From positions 121,447 through 185,446 of the forward strand of contig JAFWZZ010000005.1 of the NCBI GenBank assembly GCA_017522185.1: a stretch of 64,000 nucleotides of DNA, read 5' to 3'. Below are positions 1 through 8,306 of the stretch, one piece after another. The first letter of the stretch is position 1; the number at the start of each line of letters is the position of its first letter. The notes under the pieces were generated by a model. It searched no databases. It was given only the letters and a program-made list of their open reading frames with translations, and was not told where the DNA came from. Origin of the DNA: Bacillota bacterium. Lineage in GTDB: Bacteria; Bacillota; Clostridia; Peptostreptococcales; Anaerovoracaceae. The position numbers and the translations under genes are program-made.

Positions 1-513
1 GGCTACAAGGTGATTGAAATCGATCCCGGCATGGCCTTCGGTACCGGTACCCATGAGACAACTTCTCTTTGTGTGAAGATGCTGGACAAGTATCAGAAGG
101 AATCTGATAAGGTGCTGGACGTAGGCTGCGGCAGCGGCATCCTGTCCATCGCAGCAGCACTGCTGGGTGCAAAGGACGTTCTGGGCGTAGACATCGATCC
201 GATTGCAGTGGAAGTCGCAGTGGAAAACCTGGAACTGAACAAGGTAAACGACGTAGCAAGAGCCCAGTACGGCGACCTGACGAAGGGCATCGACTACAAA
301 GCCAATATCGTCGTTGCCAACCTGATGGCTGACCTGGTTATGATGCTGTCCGGCGACGTGGCAAAGCACATGGAACCGAACGGTTACTTCATTTCTTCCG
401 GTATCCTGGTGGAAAAAGAAGAAGTGGTTGCAAATCACCTGAGAGAACAGGGCTTTGAGATTGTAGAAATCAAAGAAGACGGCCTGTGGTGTGCCATCGT
501 GGCAACCATCTAA
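1..513 (+). CDS. prmA: Ribosomal protein L11 methyltransferase, C-terminal part
   Basis: The reading frame is already open at base 1, so the gene starts outside the window and about 170 residues of the C-terminal catalytic domain remain. The visible part begins just before the family motif DPGMAFGTGTHETT. It continues with the SAM-binding motif I (VLDVGCGSGILSIAAA) and the acidic loop VDIDP, and then the VVANLMADL stretch that matches the substrate-side motif of class I N-methyltransferases. PrmA trimethylates ribosomal protein L11. In clostridia it usually stands between dnaJ and rsmE, and rsmE does follow one gene later here. The family assignment is secure; the N-terminal L11-recognition domain cannot be checked. 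Confidence 0.95.
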   Translation, partial: GYKVIEIDPGMAFGTGTHETTSLCVKMLDKYQKESDKVLDVGCGSGILSIAAALLGAKDVLGVDIDPIAVEVAVENLELNKVNDVARAQYGDLTKGIDYKANIVVANLMADLVMMLSGDVAKHMEPNGYFISSGILVEKEEVVANHLREQGFEIVEIKEDGLWCAIVATI

Positions 514-538
514 GTGAAAAAAGGGGAGGATGACAGAT

Positions 539-1135
539 TTGGCAAAAAGACATAGCAGAAATAAATATGACGTGGTATTCGCGTTGTTTTCCCTGGTGCT
601 GGGCATGCTCATGGGATGGCTGGCCTATGATCTGGGCGGCAGCGGCGTCGTTGGCGCCATCATCGCAAACAGCGGCCTTTGGATTTTCGTATCTGCCCTG
701 CTGGCATACTATTCACAAAGCGGACTCGGTGCAGCACTCAACGCATTCCTGTATTTCGCAGGGGTGGTGCTGGCTTACTATACTCATTTCGCACTGGCAG
801 GCGGCGACATCGCCCTGGGCACCTTCATCAGACCGCTGATTTTCGCGGCCATCGGTGCGTTGCTCGGTTTTATAACCTGGCATGCCGGCGCGAAAGAATG
901 GCTGGGCGCAATCTGTGCGGCAGTACCGGTTTCCCTGCTTATCGCAGAGGGCTATCCGATTTACCACAGCCGTTCCATGTCACTGGCATTCGATATAATC
1001 TGTGCCATCGTGCTTTACATCTTATTATGCAATGGCAAGGTGCAGCGCCTGATGGCACTGCCGTTTATCATCATTTTTGTAGTCGCACTGGTGTACTTTG
1101 ATGCCTTTGCGAGAATCTTTGGAGGATGGATCTAA
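539..1135 (+). CDS. Polytopic membrane protein, DUF6518-like
   Basis: A protein of about 198 residues made almost entirely of hydrophobic segments, roughly six membrane helices with short polar loops. The pattern NSGLWIF...LLAYYS...ALNAFLYFAGVVLAYY resembles my memory of the DUF6518 family, whose function is unknown. An ATG at 530 directly abuts the ribosome site AAGGGGAGG (521-529), with no spacer. The in-frame TTG at 539 lies nine bases downstream, a normal spacing, so I prefer the TTG start. The gene sits between prmA and rsmE and its stop touches the rsmE start codon, so the genes are probably co-transcribed. A role in ribosome modification is not implied by the sequence. Confidence 0.7.
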   Translation: MAKRHSRNKYDVVFALFSLVLGMLMGWLAYDLGGSGVVGAIIANSGLWIFVSALLAYYSQSGLGAALNAFLYFAGVVLAYYTHFALAGGDIALGTFIRPLIFAAIGALLGFITWHAGAKEWLGAICAAVPVSLLIAEGYPIYHSRSMSLAFDIICAIVLYILLCNGKVQRLMALPFIIIFVVALVYFDAFARIFGGWI

Positions 1136-1876
1136 ATGAGACTCTTTACAGACGCAGCCAACATCGGCGACAAATACATCAAAATCACGGACAAAGGCGA
1201 CATCAAACACATGATCAAGGTCATGCGTCTTGCAGAAGGCGACAGCGTAGACGTCTCCGACTCCATGGAGTGGGAATACAGTACGGAAATCGTCAGCATC
1301 GATGCCGACGAAGTGCTTCTGGCCATCGTGGACAAGCAGAAGTTTGCCAGAGAGCCTGAGGTAAGGGTAACCCTGTTTCAGGGCGTGCCGAAGGCCGGCA
1401 AGATGGAAACCATCATCCAGAAATGCGTGGAGTTGGGGGTATACGCCATCGTTCCGGTGTTTATGGAAAGAACCGTCGTGGTAGAAAAAGGCAACTTCGG
1501 AAAGAAGCTGGACCGCTGGCAGAAAATCAGCGACGAGGCTGTCAAGCAGTGCAAGCGCGGCGTAATCCCGCAGATCGAAGAACAGAGAAGTTTCAAAGAA
1601 ATGCTGCCGGCACTGGCAGACTTTGATCTGATTCTGTTCCCATATGAGAATGAAACCGGATACTCCATCAAAGACTGTCTCCGCAGTATCCCGGCAGACA
1701 AAAAGCCGGAAACCGTGGCTATCGTCATCGGACCGGAAGGTGGTTTCTCCGACAAGGAAGCAGAACTGATGGACGAGGCAGGTGCAGCCCGCGTGACACT
1801 GGGCAAGACCATCCTGCGTACAGAAACTGCAGGCATGGCGGCACTGGCCATGACCATGTATGAATTGGAATTATAG
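1136..1876 (+). CDS. rsmE: 16S rRNA (uracil-1498-N3)-methyltransferase
   Basis: The 246-residue protein is a full-length RsmE of the SPOUT (knotted) methyltransferase superfamily, which methylates N3 of U1498 in helix 44 of 16S rRNA. The N-terminal PUA-like RNA-binding part covers about residues 1-70. The C-terminal knot carries the family signatures VTLFQGVPKAGKMETIIQKCVELG, IGPEGGFSDKEAELM and LGKTILRTETAGMAAL, the last forming the SAM-binding loop. The ATG at 1136 immediately follows the upstream stop (1133-1135) and is preceded by GGAGG at 1121. It is part of the prmA-rsmE-mtaB translation operon. Confidence 0.96.
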   Translation: MRLFTDAANIGDKYIKITDKGDIKHMIKVMRLAEGDSVDVSDSMEWEYSTEIVSIDADEVLLAIVDKQKFAREPEVRVTLFQGVPKAGKMETIIQKCVELGVYAIVPVFMERTVVVEKGNFGKKLDRWQKISDEAVKQCKRGVIPQIEEQRSFKEMLPALADFDLILFPYENETGYSIKDCLRSIPADKKPETVAIVIGPEGGFSDKEAELMDEAGAARVTLGKTILRTETAGMAALAMTMYELEL

Positions 1877-1887
1877 AGGTTAAAAAT

Positions 1888-3186
1888 ATGAAAATAGCAT
1901 TTCACACACTAGGCTGCAAGGTCAACCAGTACGAGACCGAGGCCATGAAAGAGCAGTTCACCGCTGCCGGCCACGAAATCGTCGGAGAAGAAGACTTTGC
2001 CGATGCCTATGTGATCAATACCTGTACGGTGACCCATATGGCCGACCGTAAATCCAGGCAGTATATCAGGAAGATGAAGCGTGTGAATCCGGAATCCATC
2101 GTGGCAGTCACAGGCTGCTATGCCCAGGTGAGTCCGGAAGAAGTACGCAAAGTAGAAGGCGTCAACGTGGTGGCAGGAACCGGTGAGAAGCAGAATCTGC
2201 TCCGCTACATCGAGGAGTTCTACGAAGAACGCCAGCCTCAGTGCCACATCAAGGCCTATGAGGACCTGACAGAGTACATCTCCGACGGCATCATCACCTC
2301 CATGGAGACCCGTACCCGTGCCTACATCAAAATCCAGGAGGGTTGTAACCGATTCTGCTCTTACTGCATTATTCCTTATGCGAGGGGGAAGGTAAGAAGC
2401 CGCAACCTGGATGAAATCATCGAGGAGGCAAAGGGTCTCATCGAGAACGGGTTCAAAGAAATCATCCTGTCCGGTATCAACACGGCACTCTACGGCGAGG
2501 ACCTGGGCTACGGCGGGATCGAGCCGCTGATCCGGAAACTGGACGCCCTGGAAGGCGACTTCCGTATCCGCCTCAGTTCCCTGGAACCGACGGTAATCAA
2601 TGCGGAGTACGTCAAGGGTCTGTTGCAGTACAAGAAGCTTTGTCCACACCTGCATCTATCCATTCAGAGTGGTGCTGACAACGTGCTGAAACTGATGAAC
2701 CGGAAGTACGATAGACAGGAATACCTGGACATCGTCAAAGTCCTGAAGGAACACGATCCGCTGTACGGCATCACTACCGACATCATCTCCGGATTCCCGG
2801 GAGAAACGGAGGAAGACTTTGCGGACAGCCTGGACATCATCGACAGAGTGGGATTCTGCAAGGTCCACGCTTTCAAATATTCCGTGCGAAAAGGCACGCC
2901 GGCTGAAAAGATGAAGCAGGTGCCTGGAGACATCAAAAACGCCAGAGCGCAGAAACTGAACGAAAAGGCAGAAGAAGATGCACTGCGCTTCTTTGATCTG
3001 TGCAGGGGCGCAGTGAGAAGAGTTTTGTTTGAGGAGACGGCAGGAGACGGTTATGTTACCGGCTACACCGACAACTACATCAAAACCTACGTCCCAGGGG
3101 ACGAAAGTATGTTAAACCGGTTTTACGATGTAAAACTTACAGATAGGTTTAAAGATGGAATGAAAGGAGAAATTGCAAATGGCTGA
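1888..3186 (+). CDS. mtaB: tRNA threonylcarbamoyladenosine methylthiotransferase
   Basis: A 432-residue radical SAM methylthiotransferase that converts t6A37 to ms2t6A37 in ANN-decoding tRNAs. The N-terminal MTTase domain has its three cluster cysteines at Cys10 (LGCKVNQ), Cys46 (INTCTVT) and Cys77 (TGCYAQ). The radical SAM cluster motif CxxxCxxC is Cys153/157/160 (CNRFCSYC). A TRAM-like RNA-binding tail occupies about residues 370-430. The LGCKVNQYETEAM start and the RKSRQYIRK stretch are typical of MtaB rather than RimO or MiaB. The gene overlaps the hinT start by 8 bases, indicating translational coupling. Confidence 0.95.
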   Translation: MKIAFHTLGCKVNQYETEAMKEQFTAAGHEIVGEEDFADAYVINTCTVTHMADRKSRQYIRKMKRVNPESIVAVTGCYAQVSPEEVRKVEGVNVVAGTGEKQNLLRYIEEFYEERQPQCHIKAYEDLTEYISDGIITSMETRTRAYIKIQEGCNRFCSYCIIPYARGKVRSRNLDEIIEEAKGLIENGFKEIILSGINTALYGEDLGYGGIEPLIRKLDALEGDFRIRLSSLEPTVINAEYVKGLLQYKKLCPHLHLSIQSGADNVLKLMNRKYDRQEYLDIVKVLKEHDPLYGITTDIISGFPGETEEDFADSLDIIDRVGFCKVHAFKYSVRKGTPAEKMKQVPGDIKNARAQKLNEKAEEDALRFFDLCRGAVRRVLFEETAGDGYVTGYTDNYIKTYVPGDESMLNRFYDVKLTDRFKDGMKGEIANG

Positions 3187-3520
3187 TTGTATTTTTTGTA
3201 TGATCGGAAATCATGATATTCCATCCAACGTTGCTTACGAAGATGATCAGATCATCGCATTCCATGACTTGGAACCACAGGCACCGGTTCACGTGCTGGT
3301 GATTCCAAAGAAGCACATCACAGGTCTTGACGATGTGAAGGAAGAAGATAAGGAACTGATGGGTCATATCATGTTCAAGATTCACGAAATCGCTGCAGAT
3401 CTGGGACTGGAAAACGGTTACAGAGTAGTCAGCAACAACGGCGAAGATGCCTTCCAGACAGTGAAGCATCTCCACTTCCATATTCTCGGAAAGAGAAAGA
3501 TGACCTGGCCACCAGGCTAA
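3179..3520 (+). CDS. hinT: HIT-family nucleotide-binding protein (HinT-like)
   Basis: A small histidine-triad protein of 113 residues, the usual length for the family that hydrolyses AMP-linked amines and aminoacyl-adenylates. The triad is His97-x-His99-x-His101 in HLHFHILG, and the N-terminus CIFCMIG has the CxxC pair of many bacterial HIT proteins. I place the start at ATG 3179, not at the upstream TTG 3173, because AAAGGAGA (3163-3170) lies eight bases before it. The start codon is inside the end of mtaB. A hairpin terminator follows, so this is probably the last gene of the prmA-mtaB operon. Confidence 0.95.
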   Translation: MADCIFCMIGNHDIPSNVAYEDDQIIAFHDLEPQAPVHVLVIPKKHITGLDDVKEEDKELMGHIMFKIHEIAADLGLENGYRVVSNNGEDAFQTVKHLHFHILGKRKMTWPPG

Positions 3521-3541
3521 AGGTCAGACAGGCAGTTTGTT

Positions 3542-3560
3542 AAGGCAGGCTGCCTTTTTT
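3542..3560 (+). terminator. Intrinsic terminator after hinT
   Basis: The stem AAGGCA / TGCCTT closes a three-base loop and runs into a T-rich tract. It separates the hinT operon from the RNA gene that follows. Confidence 0.7.
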
Positions 3561-3598
3561 CTTTTTTAAAAAATATTTGAATTTTCCGAAATTTTCTC

Positions 3599-3626
3599 TT
3601 GACATTCCTGAAAGAAGTGCTATACT
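3599..3626 (+). promoter_or_regulatory. Sigma-A promoter of the structured RNA
   Basis: A perfect -35 TTGACA (3599-3604) and a -10 TATACT (3621-3626) are separated by 16 bases. No open reading frame follows; the expected transcript starts near 3633 and ends at the terminator at 3847-3856. Confidence 0.85.
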
Positions 3627-3632
3627 TTAGCC

Positions 3633-3856
3633 AAGAAAAGCGATGAAGTGATTCTTAGAGACACAAATAAACGAGAGGATGAGTTCTCGGAAAGAAAGAG
3701 GTGAGACCACCAGAAGTGTTTAGCCAAGTACAGAAGAGAGTACCGGCTGCGAAGTAGAACTGATATTTATAAAGTGAAAGCTTAGACGAGAAGCTAAGAC
3801 GGAAGCTTTATCCAGGGAAGAAATATCGGTCAGGAGCAGGCGGTACTTTATTTTTT
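3633..3856 (+). ncRNA. Unassigned structured small RNA, about 224 nt
   Basis: This stretch has its own strong promoter and its own terminator, no ribosome site and no long open frame. The 3' domain is closed by AGTACCGGCTGC (3739-3750) pairing 11 of 12 positions with GCAGGCGGTACT (3836-3847), followed by a T tract (3847-3856). Inside it GATATTT (3762-3768) pairs with AAATATC (3821-3827), ATAAAG (3769-3774) with CTTTAT (3806-3811), and CTTAG (3781-3785) with CTAAG (3794-3798). The 5' domain is a three-way junction: AGACAC (3659-3664) with GTGTTT (3716-3721), CGAGA (3672-3676) with TCTCG (3685-3689), and the hairpin GGTG/CACC (3700-3711). TTTAGCCAAG occurs twice (3626-3635 and 3719-3728). It does not show the signatures I know for RNase P, SRP, tmRNA, 6S, T-box or the common riboswitches. 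The pairing was worked out by eye. Confidence 0.75.
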
Positions 3857-3894
3857 GTTGCTAAACTTTTTTGCGTTTTTGGCAAAAAATGTCC

Positions 3895-3923
3895 TTGCCT
3901 TATTTTTGCAAAAATAGTATAAT
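3895..3923 (+). promoter_or_regulatory. Sigma-A promoter of rpsU
   Basis: TTGCCT (3895-3900) and a perfect TATAAT (3918-3923) are spaced by 17 bases. The transcript would have an untranslated leader of about 60 bases before rpsU. Confidence 0.8.
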
Positions 3924-3990
3924 AGCTCTGTTATAGGCTTAAGACTGTTCACTGCTATAGATTCAAGTTGGTCAGGAGGTGAATTGGAAT

Positions 3991-4170
3991 ATGGCACAGG
4001 TAATTGTTAGAGAAAACGAATCCTTAGAAAGCGCTCTGAAGAGATTCAAGAGATCTTGCGCAAGAGATGGCGTAATGAGCGAACTGAGAAAGAGAGAACA
4101 TTACGAAAAACCAAGCGTAAAGAGAAAAAAGAAGTCTGAAGCTGCTAGAAAAAAGGCTAAGAAGTACTAA
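3991..4170 (+). CDS. rpsU: 30S ribosomal protein S21
   Basis: A 59-residue, strongly basic protein with the S21 sequence [20 protein letters not shown] and the lysine/arginine-rich tail expected of the family. S21 joins the 30S platform and helps base pairing between mRNA and the anti-Shine-Dalgarno region. The start is ATG 3991; an in-frame GTG at 3979 is inside the ribosome site AGGAGGTG (3974-3981) and is rejected. yqeY follows 28 bases later, the common clostridial arrangement. Confidence 0.98.
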   Translation: MAQVIVRENESLESALKRFKRSCARDGVMSELRKREHYEKPSVKRKKKSEAARKKAKKY

Positions 4171-4198
4171 GTCATTTAGGATCGAGGTGAGTGAATAA

Positions 4199-4645
4199 AT
4201 GGCACTAAAAGAACAATTAATGGCTGATTTCAAAGAAGCGATGAAAGCTAGAGATGAAATCGCTAAGAATACAATCAATCTGGCGCGTGCGGCAATCAAG
4301 CAGTACGAGGTAGATAATAGAGAAGAACTAGACGATGCAGGCATTATTGCAATTTTATCCAAGCAGGTAAAAATGCGTAAGGATGCCCTCGCTGATTTTG
4401 AAAAAGCTGGAAGAACAGATCTTGCGGACGCGTATAACAAAGAAATTGAAATTTTAACAAAGTACTTACCGGAACAGTTATCTAAAGAAAAACTGCAGGT
4501 AATCGTTCAGGAAACTGCAGCTGCACTTGGTATCGAAGGCGGCAAGCAGAATATGGGTAAACTGATGGGACCAGTGATGGGTAAGGTCAAAGGCCTTGCA
4601 GACGGCAACCTGGTAAAGGAAGTCGTTCTCGAATTCCTGGGATAA
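4199..4645 (+). CDS. yqeY: GatB/YqeY domain protein
   Basis: A 148-residue stand-alone YqeY protein: an alpha-helical domain homologous to the C-terminal tRNA-binding tail of amidotransferase subunit GatB. The family start ALKEQLMADFKEAMKARDE and the tail ending in GKLMGPVMGKVKGLADG are both present. The length is normal for the family. It follows rpsU in one operon and ends at a strong terminator. The exact function is unknown; a role in tRNA-dependent amidation or tRNA binding is inferred only from homology. Confidence 0.93.
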   Translation: MALKEQLMADFKEAMKARDEIAKNTINLARAAIKQYEVDNREELDDAGIIAILSKQVKMRKDALADFEKAGRTDLADAYNKEIEILTKYLPEQLSKEKLQVIVQETAAALGIEGGKQNMGKLMGPVMGKVKGLADGNLVKEVVLEFLG

Positions 4646-4663
4646 TTTCAATATGAAGACGGA

Positions 4664-4692
4664 CAACCTGATGGAAACATCAGGTTGTTTTT
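4664..4692 (+). terminator. Intrinsic terminator after yqeY
   Basis: CAACCTGATG pairs perfectly with CATCAGGTTG across a GAAA tetraloop, and a T-rich tract follows. This ends the rpsU-yqeY transcript, so yqfC needs its own promoter, which I could not identify with confidence. Confidence 0.93.
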
Positions 4693-4741
4693 ATGTTTTT
4701 GCATCTGCATACACGAACGCCCTCCGGCATATACATCTACC

Positions 4742-5005
4742 ATGAAAATCTTAAACGAAATGACTTTTGACTTTGATATCACCGGCCCGAAGATCATTGC
4801 ATCGGCCAAAGCGGCAGTCATCGACAATATCACGAAGATTATTTTGATCGGCGACGATGGGGTAACCGTGGACACGGGGAAGTTCTTTGTGACCGTCAAA
4901 GGACGTAATTTTATCATCAGCGAAATCTGGGAAGGCAGGTTGGAACTTGAGGGGAACATCGAGGGAATCGAATTTTATCAGGCACCGGGTACGGATCCGC
5001 ATTGA
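4742..5005 (+). CDS. yqfC: YqfC-family sporulation protein
   Basis: An 87-residue protein that matches the YqfC family in length and in its conserved central and C-terminal parts (TGKFFVTVKGRNFIISEI and LEGNIEGIEF). YqfC is made in the mother cell under sigma-E in spore formers and is needed for efficient sporulation; its biochemistry is unknown. I use the ATG at 4742, although no clear ribosome site precedes it; an upstream TTG at 4685 lies inside the terminator. Its end overlaps the start of yqfD, as in other genomes. Confidence 0.8.
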   Translation: MKILNEMTFDFDITGPKIIASAKAAVIDNITKIILIGDDGVTVDTGKFFVTVKGRNFIISEIWEGRLELEGNIEGIEFYQAPGTDPH

Positions 5006-5975
5006 CGGTTACCGGCCGGAACGGCTGCTGAGCAGGGCACTGGAGAAGGGCCTTGCCTGCCGCAACGTCATCTGTCACGATGAGACGGAAATCTACTGCA
5101 CCCTCAGCATGACAGACTATAGAAAACTGAAGAAACTGGCCGGACACGGATACCGCCTGACCATCATCAAAGAAGGCGGCACCCGTCCGGGACTGAGAAG
5201 CTTACGAATGAACAAACTGATGCTTTGCGGCATGATGTTGTTCATTCTTTTTTATCTGCTGCAATTCTGCTTTATCAGGGAAATCAGCGTCCTGGGCTGC
5301 GAGACCATACCGGAAGATGAACTGCGGACCATCCTGAGAGAAGAAGGCCTCTACGAGGGCTGCCCGAAGACCTTTGACTGTGAGAGGATCGAGAAGCGCA
5401 TCTTTGATGCCTATGAGCAGGTTGTATGGACACGGGTAGCGTACCAGGGAAGTTTTGTGCAGGTGGAGGTCGCGGAAGGAAAGCTGCAGCAACAAAAGGT
5501 CCTGAACCGGGAGAAGCCTTGCCATCTGGTTGCGGAACAGGACTGCTATATCGAGACCGTGCGGACATTCAAGGGCCGTGCGAAGGTGGAAAAAGGTGAT
5601 TTTGTACGAAAAGGGGGCATACTGATATCGGGGAAGGTGCCTATCGAACATCCGACTTATCCGGTAGACGAGGAGACACCGAAGCACCACTATGTCCATG
5701 CCGAGGGAGAGGTAACGGCCCGTGTGCCGTACTATTATTCCATCTACGTGGAGCACTCTGCGACGGAGGCCCGGCAAAAGGCAGAAATCCGCAAATGGAT
5801 GAAGAAAAATATCCCTGAAAACGCTGAAATTTTAAATAAAGACTTTCATTTTGAGGCGAAAAAAAATATAATAAAACTATATGGAATGATAGAAACCCGG
5901 CAACCAGTCGGGATAGAAAAGGAGATCAGTATTGACAAACGACAAAGCACAGGAAATGAGAAAAATGCAGATTGA
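4947..5975 (+). CDS. yqfD: Sporulation protein YqfD
   Basis: A 342-residue protein of the YqfD family, a sigma-E-controlled sporulation protein paired with YqfC. It has a short N-terminal domain starting with the family stretch VRIRIDGYRPERLL. A single membrane helix lies at about residues 88-110 (LMLCGMMLFILFYLLQFC), and an extracytoplasmic part follows. The start is uncertain: the only normal start codon upstream of the conserved block is TTG 4947, which overlaps yqfC by 59 bases. The 3' end overlaps the phoH start by 44 bases. It is somewhat shorter than the family members I remember. Confidence 0.85.
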   Translation: MRGTSRESNFIRHRVRIRIDGYRPERLLSRALEKGLACRNVICHDETEIYCTLSMTDYRKLKKLAGHGYRLTIIKEGGTRPGLRSLRMNKLMLCGMMLFILFYLLQFCFIREISVLGCETIPEDELRTILREEGLYEGCPKTFDCERIEKRIFDAYEQVVWTRVAYQGSFVQVEVAEGKLQQQKVLNREKPCHLVAEQDCYIETVRTFKGRAKVEKGDFVRKGGILISGKVPIEHPTYPVDEETPKHHYVHAEGEVTARVPYYYSIYVEHSATEARQKAEIRKWMKKNIPENAEILNKDFHFEAKKNIIKLYGMIETRQPVGIEKEISIDKRQSTGNEKNAD

Positions 5976-6918
5976 GGAGGACGTGGACCGCATCGAACTG
6001 TTCGGTATCATGGACAGCCACCTCAACCTGATTGAGGAGCATACAGGCGTGGAAATTTTCCAGAGAGACGACGGCCTGCTGCTTCGCGGTGAGAAACAGG
6101 ATCTGGCAGAAGGCATCCTCCAGGAGCTGATGGAAGTGCTCCGTATCGGAGAAAAACTGGATACCCAGAAGGTCAACTACATCATCAGCCTGAAGGAACA
6201 GGGCCTCTCTTACAAAGAGAATAACGTCAGCCGTGACATCATCTGTTTCACATGCAAAGGCAAGCCGCTGAAGCCAAAGACCATCGGTCAGAAGGCTTAC
6301 GTCAACGCCATCCGCAAGAAGGACATCGTCTTCGGCATCGGGCCTGCCGGCACCGGCAAAACCTATATCGCCGTAGCCATGGCCATCAACGCATTTAAGA
6401 ACAAAGAAGTGCAGAAAATCATCCTGGCAAGACCTGCCGTGGAAGCGGGAGAACGACTGGGCTTTCTGCCCGGCGACCTGCAGGAAAAGGTGGATCCGTA
6501 CTTGAGACCGCTGTATGATGCGCTTTATGATATTCTGGGAAGAGACAATGCCCTGCGTCTGAGAGAAAAAGAAGTCATCGAAGTGGTGCCTCTGGCATAT
6601 ATGAGAGGCCGTACTTTAGACAATTCCTTTATCATCCTGGACGAGGCACAGAATACAACCAGAGAACAGATGAAGATGTTCCTGACACGTATGGGCTTCG
6701 GCTCCAAGGTGGTCATCACCGGGGACGTGACCCAGGTGGACCTGCCGAGAGGCAAGAAGAGCGGACTCATCGAGGCGGAACGCGTTCTGAAACACGTGAA
6801 GGACATCGACTTCTGCTACCTGAAAGACGTGGACGTTGTGAGACATGAACTTGTGAAACAGATTATCAACGCCTACGACGAATACTACAGACACCATCCA
6901 CAGGAGATGGAAGAATAG
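5932..6918 (+). CDS. phoH: PhoH-family ATPase
   Basis: A 328-residue PhoH-like P-loop ATPase. Walker A is GPAGTGKT at 137-144 and Walker B is FIILDEAQ ending at about 240, with the conserved NTTREQMKMFLTRMGFGSK stretch after it. The N-terminal part resembles a KH-like RNA-binding region. The start is TTG 5932, seven bases after AAAAGGAG (5917-5924). In Firmicutes phoH precedes ybeY and era, as here, and the protein is thought to act in RNA metabolism together with YbeY. It is translationally coupled to yqfD by overlap. Confidence 0.95.
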   Translation: MTNDKAQEMRKMQIEEDVDRIELFGIMDSHLNLIEEHTGVEIFQRDDGLLLRGEKQDLAEGILQELMEVLRIGEKLDTQKVNYIISLKEQGLSYKENNVSRDIICFTCKGKPLKPKTIGQKAYVNAIRKKDIVFGIGPAGTGKTYIAVAMAINAFKNKEVQKIILARPAVEAGERLGFLPGDLQEKVDPYLRPLYDALYDILGRDNALRLREKEVIEVVPLAYMRGRTLDNSFIILDEAQNTTREQMKMFLTRMGFGSKVVITGDVTQVDLPRGKKSGLIEAERVLKHVKDIDFCYLKDVDVVRHELVKQIINAYDEYYRHHPQEMEE

Positions 6919-6938
6919 GAGGCCGGAGAGTAAGACTT

Positions 6939-7391
6939 ATGTATATCTATTTTGAAGAGGGCCAGCAGGTCACAGAAGAGATTCTAAATACCATGGAAGC
7001 AGCAGCCAAGTACTGCCTCAAGCTGGAAGGCATCGACGAGGAGAGAACAGAAATCAGCGTGACCTTTGTGGAAGCGGAGGAAATCAGGGAACTGAACAGA
7101 GACTACCGTGATAATGATAAGGTTACGGACGTGTTGTCTTTCCCACAGTTCGATGATCTCAATGATATTCCGGACTTCGGTGAAATCTGTCTGGGCGACG
7201 TGGTAATCTGCAAAGACAGGGCAGAAGAACAGGCGGAAGAATTCGGCCACAGTTTTGAGAGAGAAATCATCTATCTCTTCACCCACAGCATCCTCCATCT
7301 GCTCGGCTACGACCATATGGAAGAAGACGAAAAGAAGGAAATGCGGGCAAGAGAAGAAGAAGTCATGACCCACTTAGGCATTGGCAGATAG
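6939..7391 (+). CDS. ybeY: Endoribonuclease YbeY
   Basis: A 150-residue zinc-dependent endoribonuclease used in 16S rRNA 3'-end maturation and ribosome quality control. The metal motif H-x3-H-x5-H is His116, His120 and His126 in HSILHLLGYDH. The upstream block NRDYRDNDKVTDVLSFPQ is the other family signature. GGAGAG lies eight bases before the ATG. In many Firmicutes a diacylglycerol/undecaprenol kinase gene separates ybeY from era; here era follows after only 15 bases. Confidence 0.97.
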   Translation: MYIYFEEGQQVTEEILNTMEAAAKYCLKLEGIDEERTEISVTFVEAEEIRELNRDYRDNDKVTDVLSFPQFDDLNDIPDFGEICLGDVVICKDRAEEQAEEFGHSFEREIIYLFTHSILHLLGYDHMEEDEKKEMRAREEEVMTHLGIGR

Positions 7392-7406
7392 AAAGGATTC
7401 GAACAA

Positions 7407-8303
7407 ATGATGAAATCAGGATTTATCGGCATTATCGGCCGACCAAACGTGGGAAAGTCCACGTTGTTAAACAGCATTCTTGGCGAAAAAATCGCTATTA
7501 CGACGGACAAGCCCCAGACGACCAGAAACAGCATCCGTGGCATCTATACCCGTTTTGATGAAGACGGAGGCGGTACCCAGATGGTGTTCATCGACACACC
7601 TGGCATCCACAAGGCCAGAAACAAGCTGGGCGCAGCCATGACGGATATGGCCATCAACACATTCAAGGAAACAGACGTGGTGCTGTTCCTGGTTGACGGC
7701 AGTATCAAGAAGGGTCCCGGCGACAAGTACATTCTGGACATGATCAAAGACCTGGATACACCAAAGATCCTGGTAATCAACAAGATTGACACCATGACAC
7801 CGGAAGAATACAAGGAAATCTTTGATGAATACGAGGAAATGAACGTCTTCGACGGCATTTTCGGAACATCTGCATTAGAGGGCATCAACGTTGGCGACCT
7901 GCTGGACAAGATCGAGTCTTACCTGGAGGAAGGTCCGATGTTCTTCCCGGAAGACATGGTAACCGACCATCCGGAACGCTTCATCGTCAGCGAAATCATC
8001 CGTGAAAAGGTGCTCAACTACCTGCAGGATGAAGTGCCTCACGGTGTTGCCATCGAAATCGAAAGCTACAAAGAAGAACCCAACATTACCCGCATCGGCG
8101 CGGTGATTTACTGCGAAAGAAAGTCCCACAAAGGCATCATCATCGGAAAACAGGGCAAGAAGCTGAAGGGCATCGGTAAGAGTGCCCGCCTGGAAATCGA
8201 GGCGCTGCTGGGTACAAAGGTCTTCCTGGAGCTTTGGGTAAAAATCAAAGAAAACTGGAGAGACAGCGACTTCGCACTGTCTAACTTCGGATACAAGGAA
8301 TAG
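7407..8303 (+). CDS. era: GTPase Era
   Basis: A full-length 298-residue Era GTPase, needed for 30S assembly and 16S rRNA 3'-end processing. G1 is GRPNVGKST (residues 11-19), G3 is DTPG near residue 65, and G4 is NKID near residue 126. The C-terminal type II KH domain carries the GIIIGKQGKKLKGIGKSAR loop that binds RNA. Two adjacent ATG codons (7407 and 7410) both fit the weak upstream AAAGGA. It lies between ybeY and recO, the standard order in this lineage. Confidence 0.97.
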   Translation: MMKSGFIGIIGRPNVGKSTLLNSILGEKIAITTDKPQTTRNSIRGIYTRFDEDGGGTQMVFIDTPGIHKARNKLGAAMTDMAINTFKETDVVLFLVDGSIKKGPGDKYILDMIKDLDTPKILVINKIDTMTPEEYKEIFDEYEEMNVFDGIFGTSALEGINVGDLLDKIESYLEEGPMFFPEDMVTDHPERFIVSEIIREKVLNYLQDEVPHGVAIEIESYKEEPNITRIGAVIYCERKSHKGIIIGKQGKKLKGIGKSARLEIEALLGTKVFLELWVKIKENWRDSDFALSNFGYKE

Positions 8304-8306
8304 TTT

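Noticed and set aside
3599-3856. 6S RNA
   Set aside because: 6S RNA is one long hairpin with a central bubble and paired ends; here the ends do not pair and there are two separate branched domains.
3599-3990. T-box, lysine or cyclic-di-GMP riboswitch controlling rpsU
   Set aside because: None of the conserved core motifs of these classes is present, a terminator ends the RNA before rpsU, and rpsU has its own promoter.
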